Made by a program: the position numbers and the translations under genes. Below the pieces are notes generated by a model that made no database searches, had not been told where the DNA came from, and saw only the letters and a list, made by a program, of their open reading frames with translations. From Burkholderiaceae bacterium (GTDB taxonomy: Bacteria > Pseudomonadota > Gammaproteobacteria > Burkholderiales > Burkholderiaceae_D), in NCBI GenBank assembly GCA_030157545.1, contig JAOAUN010000057.1:1-64000 (forward strand): DNA of 64,000 nt, read 5' to 3'. Shown here piece after piece: positions 46,720-54,972 of this stretch. Position 1 is the first letter of the stretch, and each line of letters opens with the position of its first letter.

Positions 46720-47808
46720 TCAGGGGAATCTGACCCAGCCAGAATCTCTTGGTGCGACATCATTGCGATCCAGCGCAATGACCGGACCTGCGTGAGTGTC
46801 TTGCGCGCTTGCCACCGCTGCTTTTTCTGGCATAGCAGATGAATGATGGCTGGAGATCAGCCATGTGTCGTCAACTTTTCTGTATGAAAACGAATAGCGC
46901 GCTTTGACGACAGAGCCATCAGCAAACTTGAAGCTGTACAGCCCTGCATCCGTGGCGCTATTGCAATCGACTTCAATCAACCGGTCATCAATTTTTCCTT
47001 CAGGTTTACGCTGCAAGAAATGCACGAAGTAATCTTCTTTTTCTGCCGCCGTGAAGCGCGTCTGATTCGATACCGTCGGCAGCAGAATCGACGGCGTTGC
47101 ATAGTTGGCCACTACCTTTTTGGCGTCACCTGTTTTCAGCGAGGCATTCCAGCGATCAAATAAGGCAGCGATCTCAGTCCTTGAAGGCAAGCTGCAGCTT
47201 GTTGCGCTTTCAATAGCGGGTGCACTGTTTTGCTTTTCAAGAGCGGCGACCTCATCCACCACCGGTATTTTATTTGCAGTGTCATTGACTACCTCGGCGT
47301 GCGCTTCAGGCTTGGTGTCTGGCATCGCATTTGGCGTGGTGTCAGCATGTGCTGCAGCTGGCGCTAAGGCATGCGCAGTATCCGTAGCAGCCGCAGCTTG
47401 CGAATCTACGGCCATTGCTACACGATTGCGCGGTCGCAGCGTCTTATCAACAACTACAGGCTGTGGTGCGGGCTCTGCATGCGTGTGAGCATCAACATGG
47501 CTCACTGCAGTCTGGACCGGGCTTTGAGCAGCGCTTGCAGCATGAGTCACTTTTTTATCCAGAATCGGCGCCTTACTCATGCGGACTTTTTTCTTTTTGT
47601 GGGCTCGCTTGGCGACAGTCACAGCAGCAGGCGCCGTTTTATCCGGCTTGACCGCCGCTACTGGCACAGCCGCGTCAGTCTTGACATCTGCCTCAGCGAC
47701 TGGCTTGTCGTGAGCTTCATGCGCATCATGATGCGGTTCCGCCGCCATGACGAATGCACTGCTGGCCCACATTAACAACGCCAGCATTGCGGATTTATTA
47801 TTTTTCAT
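46720..47808 (-). CDS. exported protein with C-terminal SnoaL/NTF2-like domain
   Basis: 362 aa. A Sec signal peptide (about 1-22, ending VMAA) is followed by a His/Ala/Lys-rich low-complexity linker (HHDAHEAHDK, AHKKKKVRMSK and others, about 23-200). The C-terminal region (about 212-330) resembles SgcJ/EcaC/DUF4440 proteins: EIAALFDRWNASLKTGDAKKV, ILLPTVSNQTR, FLQRKPEGKI and DDTWLISSHHSS. Such domains bind small ligands, but the function is unknown. The His-rich linker might bind metal (inference). A UUCG terminator follows. Confidence 0.8.
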   Translation of the reverse strand: MKNNKSAMLALLMWASSAFVMAAEPHHDAHEAHDKPVAEADVKTDAAVPVAAVKPDKTAPAAVTVAKRAHKKKKVRMSKAPILDKKVTHAASAAQSPVQTAVSHVDAHTHAEPAPQPVVVDKTLRPRNRVAMAVDSQAAAATDTAHALAPAAAHADTTPNAMPDTKPEAHAEVVNDTANKIPVVDEVAALEKQNSAPAIESATSCSLPSRTEIAALFDRWNASLKTGDAKKVVANYATPSILLPTVSNQTRFTAAEKEDYFVHFLQRKPEGKIDDRLIEVDCNSATDAGLYSFKFADGSVVKARYSFSYRKVDDTWLISSHHSSAMPEKAAVASAQDTHAGPVIALDRNDVAPRDSGWVRFP

Positions 47809-48014
47809 GATTATGTTTCCTTTTACAGAATTAATCCTGCCGTTGTAAGTTTGAATTTAATTGAAGAATATAATCAAACAGAGCTAAAGGTTTCCACTGC
47901 TTGATTCGATTAAAGATATTAAGGCTTCATGTTTTGCGCTGCACGAATAATCCGGCGCCATTTTGATAGCTAATTATTAATGAATGCCGGTTTTGCCATC
48001 AAAGGAGACTCAAC

Positions 48015-48617
48015 GTGTCTGAAAATAAAATCGCAACATTGCCTGACCACGCGCCATCCGAAGCCTGCCCGTGCTGCAATCCCCTGCTACCTACTACGTC
48101 GCGCCGTCAGTTCCTCGCGGCTACTGGCGCCGTACTTGCTGGCGGCATGATGGGCTTTGTGCCCGGCCGCTCAATGGCCGCTAGCGGCAATTACGAAGCG
48201 ATGCTCATTAACTGTATCGACCCGCGCTTCACAACCTTGAGCTGGCAGTACATGGGCTACCTGCAAGGGGTGGACAGGGAGAAGCTGGGCGATAACTACA
48301 GCCACTTCGTCATGGCAGGCGGACCGCTCGGTGCCGTCCATCCTAAATTTGCGGCTTGGCACAAGACTTTTTGGGACAATCTGGAAATCTCGGTCGGCCT
48401 GCATCACATCAAGCGCGTCGTCGCGTTGTCACATCGCGACTGTGGCGCAGCCAAACTGGCGTTTGGTCCGGAAGGCGTTGAAGGGAAAGAAGTGGAAACA
48501 GGGTCACACGCCGAGTCGCTGCGCATGTTTCGTGCGGAAGTGGGAAAACGCTTTCCCAAGCTGAGTGTCATCACCGGCATCATGGACCTGACCGGACGGG
48601 TCGATCTGATCGGCTAA
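48015..48617 (+). CDS. Tat-exported beta-carbonic-anhydrase-like protein
   Basis: 200 aa from a GTG start with AAGGAG 8 nt upstream. A twin-arginine signal (TSRRQFLAATGAVLAGG, about 28-44) precedes a domain with CIDPRF (like the CxDxR of beta-carbonic anhydrases) and SHRDCGAAK (like HxxC), giving a possible Cys-His-Cys zinc site plus the Asp-Arg dyad. An extra Cys-rich segment (EACPCCNP) lies before the signal. The protein is shorter and more divergent than typical enzymes, so CO2 hydration is not certain. Confidence 0.75.
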   Translation: MSENKIATLPDHAPSEACPCCNPLLPTTSRRQFLAATGAVLAGGMMGFVPGRSMAASGNYEAMLINCIDPRFTTLSWQYMGYLQGVDREKLGDNYSHFVMAGGPLGAVHPKFAAWHKTFWDNLEISVGLHHIKRVVALSHRDCGAAKLAFGPEGVEGKEVETGSHAESLRMFRAEVGKRFPKLSVITGIMDLTGRVDLIG

Positions 48618-48650
48618 CTCATTGGTCAGTTGACTGCATCAGCGACATTA

Positions 48651-48687
48651 AAAAAGCGGACGCCTGAACACAGGTGTCCGCTTTTTT
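48651..48687. terminator. bidirectional intrinsic terminator
   Basis: Five A, an 11-bp stem (GCGGACGCCTG with its partner, one G-U, loop AACA) and six T separate the convergent carbonic-anhydrase-like and cupin genes. Confidence 0.92.
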
Positions 48688-48717
48688 ATGCCAGACGATT
48701 TGCGGAAAATACCAGAC

Positions 48718-48984
48718 TTATTTGCGACCCACCAGATAGGTGACGCCGGCTGGCCCGTAACGCTCCCTATGCGGCACTTCCGCATTCAGATGAAATACAT
48801 CACCGGCCTGGTAAAACTGCTCGACGTCGCCAACTTGAATATGAATCTCTCCAGCCAATATCAAGGCCTTGGCCTCGAACGGATGCGTATGGATGCCAAG
48901 CTGCCCGTTCGGCTCACGTTCTACGGTGACGACATTTTCAAATGCTTCAGTCGTCAGCATCGAAAGGAAATCTGCTTGCTGCAT
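48718..48984 (-). CDS. small cupin-domain protein
   Basis: The 88-aa single-domain cupin has HTHPFEAKALILAGE (cupin motif 1, His ligands) and GDVFHLNAEVPH (motif 2). The metal and substrate are unknown; proteins this small are often sensors or isomerases. AGAGACC lies upstream of the start. It is monocistronic, with panE-like 20 bp upstream on the same strand, so co-transcription is possible. Confidence 0.88.
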   Translation of the reverse strand: MQQADFLSMLTTEAFENVVTVEREPNGQLGIHTHPFEAKALILAGEIHIQVGDVEQFYQAGDVFHLNAEVPHRERYGPAGVTYLVGRK

Positions 48985-49004
48985 GGTCTCTCCTTCTGGT
49001 TCTT

Positions 49005-49919
49005 TTAATTGCGTGATTCCAGCAACTTTACCAGCGTATGCAAAGTCTGGTTGGCTGGCACTTCGATGCCCAGTGCCCGCGCTTGTCGCACCACATAACC
49101 GTTCAAATGATCGATCTCGCTAGGCTTGCCACGTTTCAAATCTTGCGCAGTCGATGAATACTGATCTGCCATGGTGCGCGCAATGCGCGCCACGTCTTCA
49201 AAGCTATCACCCGGCACTCTGACACCGGCAGCGGAGGCGACCGTCAGACATTCCTTCACCAGCGTGCGCATCAGCTGCCCGACGCCTTCGCCCTGTACCA
49301 GACGGCCATACGGCGTCTGCGTAATCGCCGACAAAGCATTGTAGGCGCAGTTGACGATCAGCTTTGCCCACAGCGCGCCCGTCACATTGGCTGACACTTC
49401 AACCGGAATACCAGCTGCGCCAAGTAATGCAGCTATCCCGGCACTAGCTGCAGCATCACCAATAACAAGCTCACCGCGACCGTTGTGTCGCACATGGCCG
49501 GGCCCGGCCATCTCGGTCGCCACATAGACCACCGCGGGTATGATCTCTTGAGACAGCACAGACTGCAAGGTCGTGGCATTGTCGACGCCATTTTGCAGGC
49601 TCAGCACGACTGCGTCTTTCCTCAGGTAAGGCGCGATCTGGTTTGCAGCATTGATGGTAGCTGTCGACTTCACGCAAAACAGCAGCAATTGAGTGCCGGC
49701 CACGGCCGCCGCATCGACGCTGGCCTGCAGCTTGATGCGCTCACTGAAGGTCTGGGTATCAAGCCACAATCCATCACGCTGCACCGCATCGACATGCGAA
49801 GGCCGCCCTATCAATGTAACGTCATGTCCGGCGCGCGCCAGCATGCCGCCGAAATAGCAGCCGACTGCGCCGGCCCCCATGACGGCAATACGGATAGATT
49901 CTTGCTGTGCAGTTCCCAT
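49005..49919 (-). CDS. panE: 2-dehydropantoate 2-reductase family protein
   Basis: About 304 aa from the ATG at 49919 (AGAGGAAAAG upstream); a longer ORF to 50033 is unlikely. The N-terminal Rossmann motif VMGAGAVGCYFGGMLARAG, LLFCVKSTAT, the catalytic-Lys region ALWAKLIVNCAYNALSAIT and a C-terminal helical domain with GKPSEIDHLNGYVV are typical. PanE reduces ketopantoate to pantoate with NADPH in coenzyme A synthesis. Paralogues in this family act on other substrates, so the assignment is at family level. Confidence 0.88.
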   Translation of the reverse strand: MGTAQQESIRIAVMGAGAVGCYFGGMLARAGHDVTLIGRPSHVDAVQRDGLWLDTQTFSERIKLQASVDAAAVAGTQLLLFCVKSTATINAANQIAPYLRKDAVVLSLQNGVDNATTLQSVLSQEIIPAVVYVATEMAGPGHVRHNGRGELVIGDAAASAGIAALLGAAGIPVEVSANVTGALWAKLIVNCAYNALSAITQTPYGRLVQGEGVGQLMRTLVKECLTVASAAGVRVPGDSFEDVARIARTMADQYSSTAQDLKRGKPSEIDHLNGYVVRQARALGIEVPANQTLHTLVKLLESRN

Positions 49920-49995
49920 CTTTTCCTCTGTATTCGTTGATCCTTTATCATCGCATATAGTACGCATGTCACTACGGTGAACCAAAAGGGAAAAT

Positions 49996-50556
49996 ATGAA
50001 AATACTTTTAATGATTTGCCTGCTCGCCGGCATAGGTAGCGCGCATACCGCAGAACCAGCTCAGCTACAGGGCACGCGCGCGATTGTCCTGTCGAACGCG
50101 GGCGGCGAACGGCACCAGATCGGCACCATCATTTTTAGTGAAGCGGGCGGCGGCAAGACCGCTTTCAAAATTGATCTGGCCAAGAATATGGAAGATTTTT
50201 TCCTGGATATGCGTCCGTTCTTGTGCCTTACCGGACCGGCGCAAAGGCTGTGCCTGTTTCCGGTTCAAAATGAGCCCGCTTTGATCAGTGCGGACGACCT
50301 GGTGCCGCTGGAATATGCGCTGATGTTCATGCGCACCAAAGCAAAGGCCTTGCATGTGAACCCGTTTCACGGGCTTTATTACAAGATGCAATGGAATGAG
50401 AACGGCATCAGCGGCAAGGTATATGAAGTCGACATGGCACCTTTCATCGCGCCCGATATCGTACCGATGGAAAGACGCAAACGACCACTGCAAGCACAGG
50501 ATTTTTTTGAAGCTGACCTGAATTCAAACTGGCTGCCACAGATCAGCATTGAGTAA
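49996..50556 (+). CDS. exported hypothetical protein, 186 aa
   Basis: I do not recognise a family. A short Sec signal peptide (MKILLMICLLAGIGSAHTA, cleavage about 19) is followed by a mature domain of about 165 residues with two Cys close together (FLCLTGPAQRLC, 10 residues apart) that could form a disulphide. The ribosome-binding site is AAGGGA. It is divergent from panE and convergent with the DUF4383 gene. Confidence 0.75.
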   Translation: MKILLMICLLAGIGSAHTAEPAQLQGTRAIVLSNAGGERHQIGTIIFSEAGGGKTAFKIDLAKNMEDFFLDMRPFLCLTGPAQRLCLFPVQNEPALISADDLVPLEYALMFMRTKAKALHVNPFHGLYYKMQWNENGISGKVYEVDMAPFIAPDIVPMERRKRPLQAQDFFEADLNSNWLPQISIE

Positions 50557-50568
50557 AGCCCGAAAAAT

Positions 50569-50988
50569 TTAAATTTCAGCAGGCTCTCTGACATAAAAGC
50601 CGAAGTAGCCAGCTACGATTGCAGTCAACGCATGCAGCCAGAGGTCATGGCTGTAGAGCGGGATTAATCCATACACCGTATTCAATCCGGGGATCAGGCC
50701 CATGATGGTGAGGACGCCAAAGATCACGGCCAGCGAGCGTGCATAAATGATGGATGCACCGACCGATCGGGTTGCAATCACGCCCCAGATGCCAATGGCC
50801 AGATGAATCAGCGTGTGCAGCACGTTTACCGGAAACAGTCCGAACAGATCGCCATGCAGAGCCGCGATATTTACTGCCGGCTCGCCTGCTTTCGGTGGCT
50901 GTATCAGGGCTGGCATGAAGCCGGCAATCCCGATGAGGATGTAAATGATGCCGAGGATAAGCGCTACGCGCTTGACGTTGATGGTCAT
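50569..50988 (-). CDS. DUF4383-type four-helix membrane protein
   Basis: 139 aa from the ATG at 50988 (AAGGACAAA upstream). Four hydrophobic segments (about 8-28, 52-72, 80-100 and 112-132) and the family motif HGDLFGLFPVNVLHTLIHLAIG place it in the DUF4383 group, whose function is unknown. It is divergent from arsR, and their shared 164 bp includes the ArsR operator. Whether arsenic regulates it cannot be told. Confidence 0.8.
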   Translation of the reverse strand: MTINVKRVALILGIIYILIGIAGFMPALIQPPKAGEPAVNIAALHGDLFGLFPVNVLHTLIHLAIGIWGVIATRSVGASIIYARSLAVIFGVLTIMGLIPGLNTVYGLIPLYSHDLWLHALTAIVAGYFGFYVREPAEI

Positions 50989-51117
50989 GAGTTTGTCCTT
51001 TCGTTCCAGAGGCAGCACGCAAAGATATTCCCTGCGTATGGTCGACCTTTTGAATACGACTCTGGATCGCGCCGGAAGGCAGGAAAAAATACCCCGGCTT
51101 CGATGTGAATCAAGGTA

Positions 51118-51154
51118 TTGCGCCAAACCTATATTTCTACTATTATCGAAATAT
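51118..51154 (+). promoter_or_regulatory. ars promoter with overlapping ArsR-type dyad
   Basis: TTGCGC (51118-51123) and TATTAT (51141-51146) are 17 nt apart. The dyad ATATTTC (51131-51137) / GAAATAT (51148-51154) straddles the -10 and reaches the arsR ATG, where a repressor would block polymerase. The predicted transcription start is at or near the arsR ATG (51153), and no SD is visible, so the first mRNA may be leaderless. Confidence 0.6.
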
Positions 51155-51491
51155 GGAAAATACAGCAATCGTGGCAGCTTTGGCTGCCATCGCACATGAA
51201 TCTCGTCTAAAAGTATTTCGAGAACTTGTCAAAGCCGGACCGACAGGGATGGCTGCCGGCAAGATTGGCGAAGCAACCGGTATCGTGCCCTCGTCCTTGT
51301 CGTTTCACCTGAAGGAACTCGCCCATGCGCAGATGGTGAGCGCGCGTCAGCAAGGCCGCTTTGTGATTTACAGCGCCAACTTCGTCACCATGAACAGCCT
51401 GATTGCCTTCCTGACCGAGAACTGCTGCGGCGGCAATCCCTGTACGCCAGTCTGCAGCCCGGCTTGCGATGTCAATGAAACCTCCCATTAA
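51153..51491 (+). CDS. arsR: arsenical resistance repressor ArsR
   Basis: The 112-aa winged-helix ArsR/SmtB protein has the core ALAAIAHESRLKVFRELV and the recognition helix VPSSLSFHLKEL. The usual ELCVCDL metal motif is absent. Instead the C-terminus is Cys-rich (CCGGNPC at 91-97, then Cys 101 and 105). This resembles ArsR proteins in which As(III) is bound by C-terminal cysteines, as in Acidithiobacillus. It represses the arsRC-acr3-arsH operon until As(III) binds. Confidence 0.94.
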   Translation: MENTAIVAALAAIAHESRLKVFRELVKAGPTGMAAGKIGEATGIVPSSLSFHLKELAHAQMVSARQQGRFVIYSANFVTMNSLIAFLTENCCGGNPCTPVCSPACDVNETSH

Positions 51492-51511
51492 ATTCAAAAG
51501 AGAAATCAGTC

Positions 51512-52027
51512 ATGCCTGAAAAAAAATTCAACATCCTTGTTCTTTGCACCGGCAATTCGGCGCGCAGCATCATGGCTGAAGCCTTGTTCAACACCATGGG
51601 TCATGGCCGCTTTCAAGCCTACAGCGCCGGCAGTCAGCCAAACGGGACTGTTAATCCCTTTGCAATAGAAAAAGTTGCAGTCACTGGCTACGACATGACA
51701 GCCTTGCGTAGCAAAAGCTGGGATGAGTTTGCAAGGTCTGATGCCCCACAAATGGATTTCATTATCACCGTCTGCGACAACGCCGCCGGCGAAGTCTGCC
51801 CGTTCTGGCCAGGGCAACCCGTGACAGCGCACTGGGGATTTGAAGATCCAGCTGCAGTTGAAGGCGACGACGCGACTAAGCGCCGTGCGTTCGATAAAAT
51901 TTTCCATCAAATCATGAACCGGGTGCAGTTGTTTGTGAACCTGCCCTTGAAGACACTGGATAAGCAGGCCATCAAGCGCGAGCTTGATCACATCGGCTCG
52001 CAGGCGGTGGCGAAGGTTGCGGAATAA
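51512..52027 (+). CDS. arsC: arsenate reductase ArsC (LMW phosphatase type)
   Basis: ArsC reduces arsenate to arsenite. The 171-aa protein starts with a P-loop CTGNSAR (12-18; C-x5-R) of the low-molecular-weight tyrosine phosphatase fold, followed by MAEALFN and a Cys pair around VCDNAAGEVCPFW that can relay electrons. A C-terminal extension (about 140-171) is present. It lies 20 bp after arsR and 2 bp before acr3. Confidence 0.94.
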   Translation: MPEKKFNILVLCTGNSARSIMAEALFNTMGHGRFQAYSAGSQPNGTVNPFAIEKVAVTGYDMTALRSKSWDEFARSDAPQMDFIITVCDNAAGEVCPFWPGQPVTAHWGFEDPAAVEGDDATKRRAFDKIFHQIMNRVQLFVNLPLKTLDKQAIKRELDHIGSQAVAKVAE

Positions 52028-52029
52028 GC

Positions 52030-53058
52030 ATGAATTTATTCGAACGCTATTTATCCTTGTGGGTCGCCTTCTGCATCATCGCCGGCGTTGCGCTCGGTCA
52101 GTTTTTTCCTGCGCTGTTTCAGGTCATAGGCGGCATGGAAATCGCGCAAGTCAATCTGCCAGTCGGCTTGCTGATCTGGGTGATGATCATTCCTATGCTG
52201 GTCAAAGTTGATTTCAGCGCGCTGCATCAGGTAAAGCAACACTGGCGCGGCATTGGTGTGACGCTGTTCGTAAACTGGGCAGTCAAACCGTTTTCAATGG
52301 CGCTGCTGGGCTGGATTTTCATACGCTGGCTGTTTGCGCCTTATCTGCCTGCCGCACAGCTAGACAGTTATATCGCTGGCCTGATTCTGCTGGCGGCCGC
52401 TCCCTGCACGGCAATGGTGTTTGTCTGGAGCCGGCTGACCAAGGGCGACCCGCTTTTTACGCTGTCGCAGGTGGCCTTGAACGATACGATCATGATTTTT
52501 GCATTCGCGCCATTGGTCGGGCTCTTGCTGGGCATGTCCGCGATCGTGGTGCCGTGGGATACGCTGTTCATTTCAGTCGGCCTCTACATCGTGCTGCCGG
52601 TGCTGCTTGCACAGGTGTGGCGCAAGCAATTGCTGAGGCAAGGACAGCATGCGTTCGATCTTGCAATGGAGCGCATCGGTCCGGTATCGATTGCCGCTTT
52701 GCTGCTGACGCTAGTCTTGCTGTTTGCTTTTCAGGGCAAAGCGATCTTGCAGCAGCCGCTCGTCATTGCGCTACTGGCCGTGCCCATCCTGATTCAGGTG
52801 CTGTTCAATTCCGCACTCGCCTATTGGCTCAATCGAAGGCTGGGTGAAAAGCATAACGTCGCCTGCCCTTCGGCATTAATTGGCGCGAGTAATTTTTTCG
52901 AACTGGCCGTTGCCGCTGCCATCAGCCTGTTTGGTTTTGAATCAGGCGCGGCGCTGGCGACTGTAGTTGGTGTATTGATTGAAGTACCGGTTATGCTGCT
53001 GGTTGTGAAAGTCGTCAATCAGTCAAAAAATTGGTACGAACAGGAAAGCATGCAATGA
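52030..53058 (+). CDS. acr3: arsenite efflux permease of the ACR3 family
   Basis: 342 aa with about ten transmembrane helices. The conserved ACR3 Cys lies in [20 protein letters not shown] (Cys about 126), with [18 protein letters not shown] in the middle and [16 protein letters not shown] further on. It exports As(OH)3 using the proton gradient. The stop overlaps the arsH ATG by 4 nt (ATGA). Confidence 0.95.
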   Translation: MNLFERYLSLWVAFCIIAGVALGQFFPALFQVIGGMEIAQVNLPVGLLIWVMIIPMLVKVDFSALHQVKQHWRGIGVTLFVNWAVKPFSMALLGWIFIRWLFAPYLPAAQLDSYIAGLILLAAAPCTAMVFVWSRLTKGDPLFTLSQVALNDTIMIFAFAPLVGLLLGMSAIVVPWDTLFISVGLYIVLPVLLAQVWRKQLLRQGQHAFDLAMERIGPVSIAALLLTLVLLFAFQGKAILQQPLVIALLAVPILIQVLFNSALAYWLNRRLGEKHNVACPSALIGASNFFELAVAAAISLFGFESGAALATVVGVLIEVPVMLLVVKVVNQSKNWYEQESMQ

Positions 53059-53729
53059 ATGATTTGCCCAACATCAGCGAGCCGCATCTGGACTTGCCCA
53101 CGCTGGAAAAACTGCAGCCCAAAAAACATGCAACGCATGCGCCGCGCATTTTGCTGCTGTACGGCTCATTGCGGCCGCAGTCCTACAGCCGCCTGCTGAC
53201 ATTGGAAGCGGAACGCCTGCTGCAACGCTTTGGCGCGGAGACCCGTGTATTCGATCCGGCCGGCTTGCCAATGGTAGACAGCGTCACGCCCGATCATCCA
53301 AAGGTGCGTGAGCTGCGCGAACTGTCAAACTGGTCTGAAGGTCAGGTATGGTGCAGCCCCGAACGGCACGGCAATATGACCGGTGTATTCAAGACCCAGA
53401 TTGACTGGCTGCCGCTGGAGATAGGCGCGCTGCGGCCTACGCAAGGACGCACGTTGGCAGTCATGCAGGTCTGCGGCGGTTCGCAGTCATTCAATGCAGT
53501 CAATGCCTTGCGGGTGCTGGGTCGCTGGATGCGGATGATCACGATACCGAACCAGTCGTCGGTGGCGAAGGCTTATACAGAATTCGACGAGCACGGCCGC
53601 ATGAAACCGTCGAGCTATTACGACCGGCTTACGGATGTGATGGAAGAGCTGATTAAATTTACGCTTCTGACTCGTGATAGCGCGGATTATTTGACAAGCC
53701 GTTATAGCGAGCGTAAAGAACTGGGCTGA
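53055..53729 (+). CDS. arsH: arsenical resistance protein ArsH (NADPH-dependent FMN reductase)
   Basis: 224 aa from the ATG at 53055; a longer ORF to 53031 lies inside acr3. Flavodoxin-like features are [47 protein letters not shown] (split) and [11 protein letters not shown]. ArsH proteins oxidise or reduce organoarsenicals and quinones with FMN. It is the fourth gene of the ars operon and is translationally coupled to acr3. Confidence 0.95.
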   Translation: MNDLPNISEPHLDLPTLEKLQPKKHATHAPRILLLYGSLRPQSYSRLLTLEAERLLQRFGAETRVFDPAGLPMVDSVTPDHPKVRELRELSNWSEGQVWCSPERHGNMTGVFKTQIDWLPLEIGALRPTQGRTLAVMQVCGGSQSFNAVNALRVLGRWMRMITIPNQSSVAKAYTEFDEHGRMKPSSYYDRLTDVMEELIKFTLLTRDSADYLTSRYSERKELG

Positions 53730-53757
53730 CGCGGAGCATGACGGAGAATGATTGAGC

Positions 53758-53779
53758 GACGCTGGAACCCAGCGTCTTT
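53758..53779. terminator. REP-like palindrome between arsH and pcaC
   Basis: GACGCTGG/CCAGCGTC (8-bp stem, loop AAC) is followed by TTT. It shares the CCAGCGTCTTT core of the dispersed repeat and sits between convergent operons, so it may act as a terminator. Confidence 0.65.
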
Positions 53780-53785
53780 GATGCG

Positions 53786-54172
53786 CTACTTCTGCTCATC
53801 CATCTCCGCAAACACCTTCTGCGCCAGCGCAAAAGCGGAATTCGCCGCCGGCACGCCGCAGTAGATGGCGGTCTGCAATAACGCTTCCTTGATCTCTTCA
53901 CGGCTGACTGCGTTGTTGGCTGCCGCGCGCAGATGCAGCTTGAGTTCTTCTTCGCGGTTCAGGGCGACCATCATGCAGATTGTCATCAGGCTGCGCGTAT
54001 GACGCGGCAGGCCCGGGCGGGTCCAGATTTCGCCCCATGCATAGCGGGTGATCAAGTCCTGGAATTCACCATTGAGATCGTTGATGTTTTGCTGCGCGCG
54101 ATCGACATGGGCGTTGCCCAATACGGCCCGGCGCACGACCATGCCGTTGGCAAAGCGTTCTTTATCATCCAT
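53786..54172 (-). CDS. pcaC: 4-carboxymuconolactone decarboxylase
   Basis: PcaC (128 aa) converts gamma-carboxymuconolactone to beta-ketoadipate enol-lactone. The AhpD/CMD fold motifs YAWGEIWTRPGLPRHTRSLM and NAVSREEIKEALLQTAIYCGVPAA (split) are present, with a characteristic Cys near residue 107. It is the last gene of the pca operon; its ATG directly follows the pcaD stop (54173). Confidence 0.94.
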   Translation of the reverse strand: MDDKERFANGMVVRRAVLGNAHVDRAQQNINDLNGEFQDLITRYAWGEIWTRPGLPRHTRSLMTICMMVALNREEELKLHLRAAANNAVSREEIKEALLQTAIYCGVPAANSAFALAQKVFAEMDEQK

Positions 54173-54970
54173 TCAATTTCCCGCCGGCTTTTTGTTGAGT
54201 AAAAAATCCAGTACTTGGCTGGTGAAGCCCTGCGCTATCTCCCAATTCGACAAGTGCGCAGCATTCAACTCCACATAACGCGCGCCGGGTATGCTGCGCG
54301 CAATCAGTTCGCCATGTTCAGGCGGCGTGGCCTTGTCATGTTTGCCGCCGATGACCAGCGTAGGCGCTGCTATTTTCTGCAGTTCGGCGCGCTGATCCAT
54401 GTCGCGCACGGCGGCACAATTGGCAACGTAGCCTTCCATCGGACTGCTCTTGAGCATGGACTTGACGCGTTCGACTTGCGCGGGTGCATGCGCAAGAAAG
54501 TCCGGCGTGAACCAGCGGCTCAGTACGTCGACAACAATCGAATCGATACCGTCTTGCCGTATTTTTGCTATGCGGGTGTTCCATAGTTCAGGCACGCCTA
54601 TGGCTGCGCTGGTATTGCATAACACCAGCCGGTCAATGCGGTTCGCTGCATGGATACCGAGCCAGATGCCAGTCATGCCACCCATAGACAGGCCGCAAAA
54701 ATGCGCACGGTCGATTTTTAAATGATCGAGCAGGCTGATCACGTCGCCACCGAGTTGCATGATGCTGTAAGGCCCGGGCGTGACTTCAGACTGTCCATGG
54801 CCGCGCGTGTCGTAACGTAGCACGCGAAAATGGTCGAGCAAGACGGGCATCTGCGGCAGCCACATGTCGAGCGTAGTGCCGAGGGAATTGGACAGCACCA
54901 GAACAGGTGCAGTGTCGTTGCCTTCGAGCTGGTAATGCAGTTTACCTTTCCCGGTATCGATGAATGCCAT
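54173..54970 (-). CDS. pcaD: 3-oxoadipate enol-lactonase
   Basis: PcaD hydrolyses beta-ketoadipate enol-lactone to beta-ketoadipate. The 265-aa alpha/beta hydrolase has the nucleophile elbow FCGLSMGGM, an oxyanion loop LVLSNSLGTTLDMW, GGKHDKATPPEHG (acid) and a late His in NAAHLSNWE. It lies 2 bp after pcaB and abuts pcaC. Confidence 0.95.
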   Translation of the reverse strand: MAFIDTGKGKLHYQLEGNDTAPVLVLSNSLGTTLDMWLPQMPVLLDHFRVLRYDTRGHGQSEVTPGPYSIMQLGGDVISLLDHLKIDRAHFCGLSMGGMTGIWLGIHAANRIDRLVLCNTSAAIGVPELWNTRIAKIRQDGIDSIVVDVLSRWFTPDFLAHAPAQVERVKSMLKSSPMEGYVANCAAVRDMDQRAELQKIAAPTLVIGGKHDKATPPEHGELIARSIPGARYVELNAAHLSNWEIAQGFTSQVLDFLLNKKPAGN

Positions 54971-54972
54971 AC

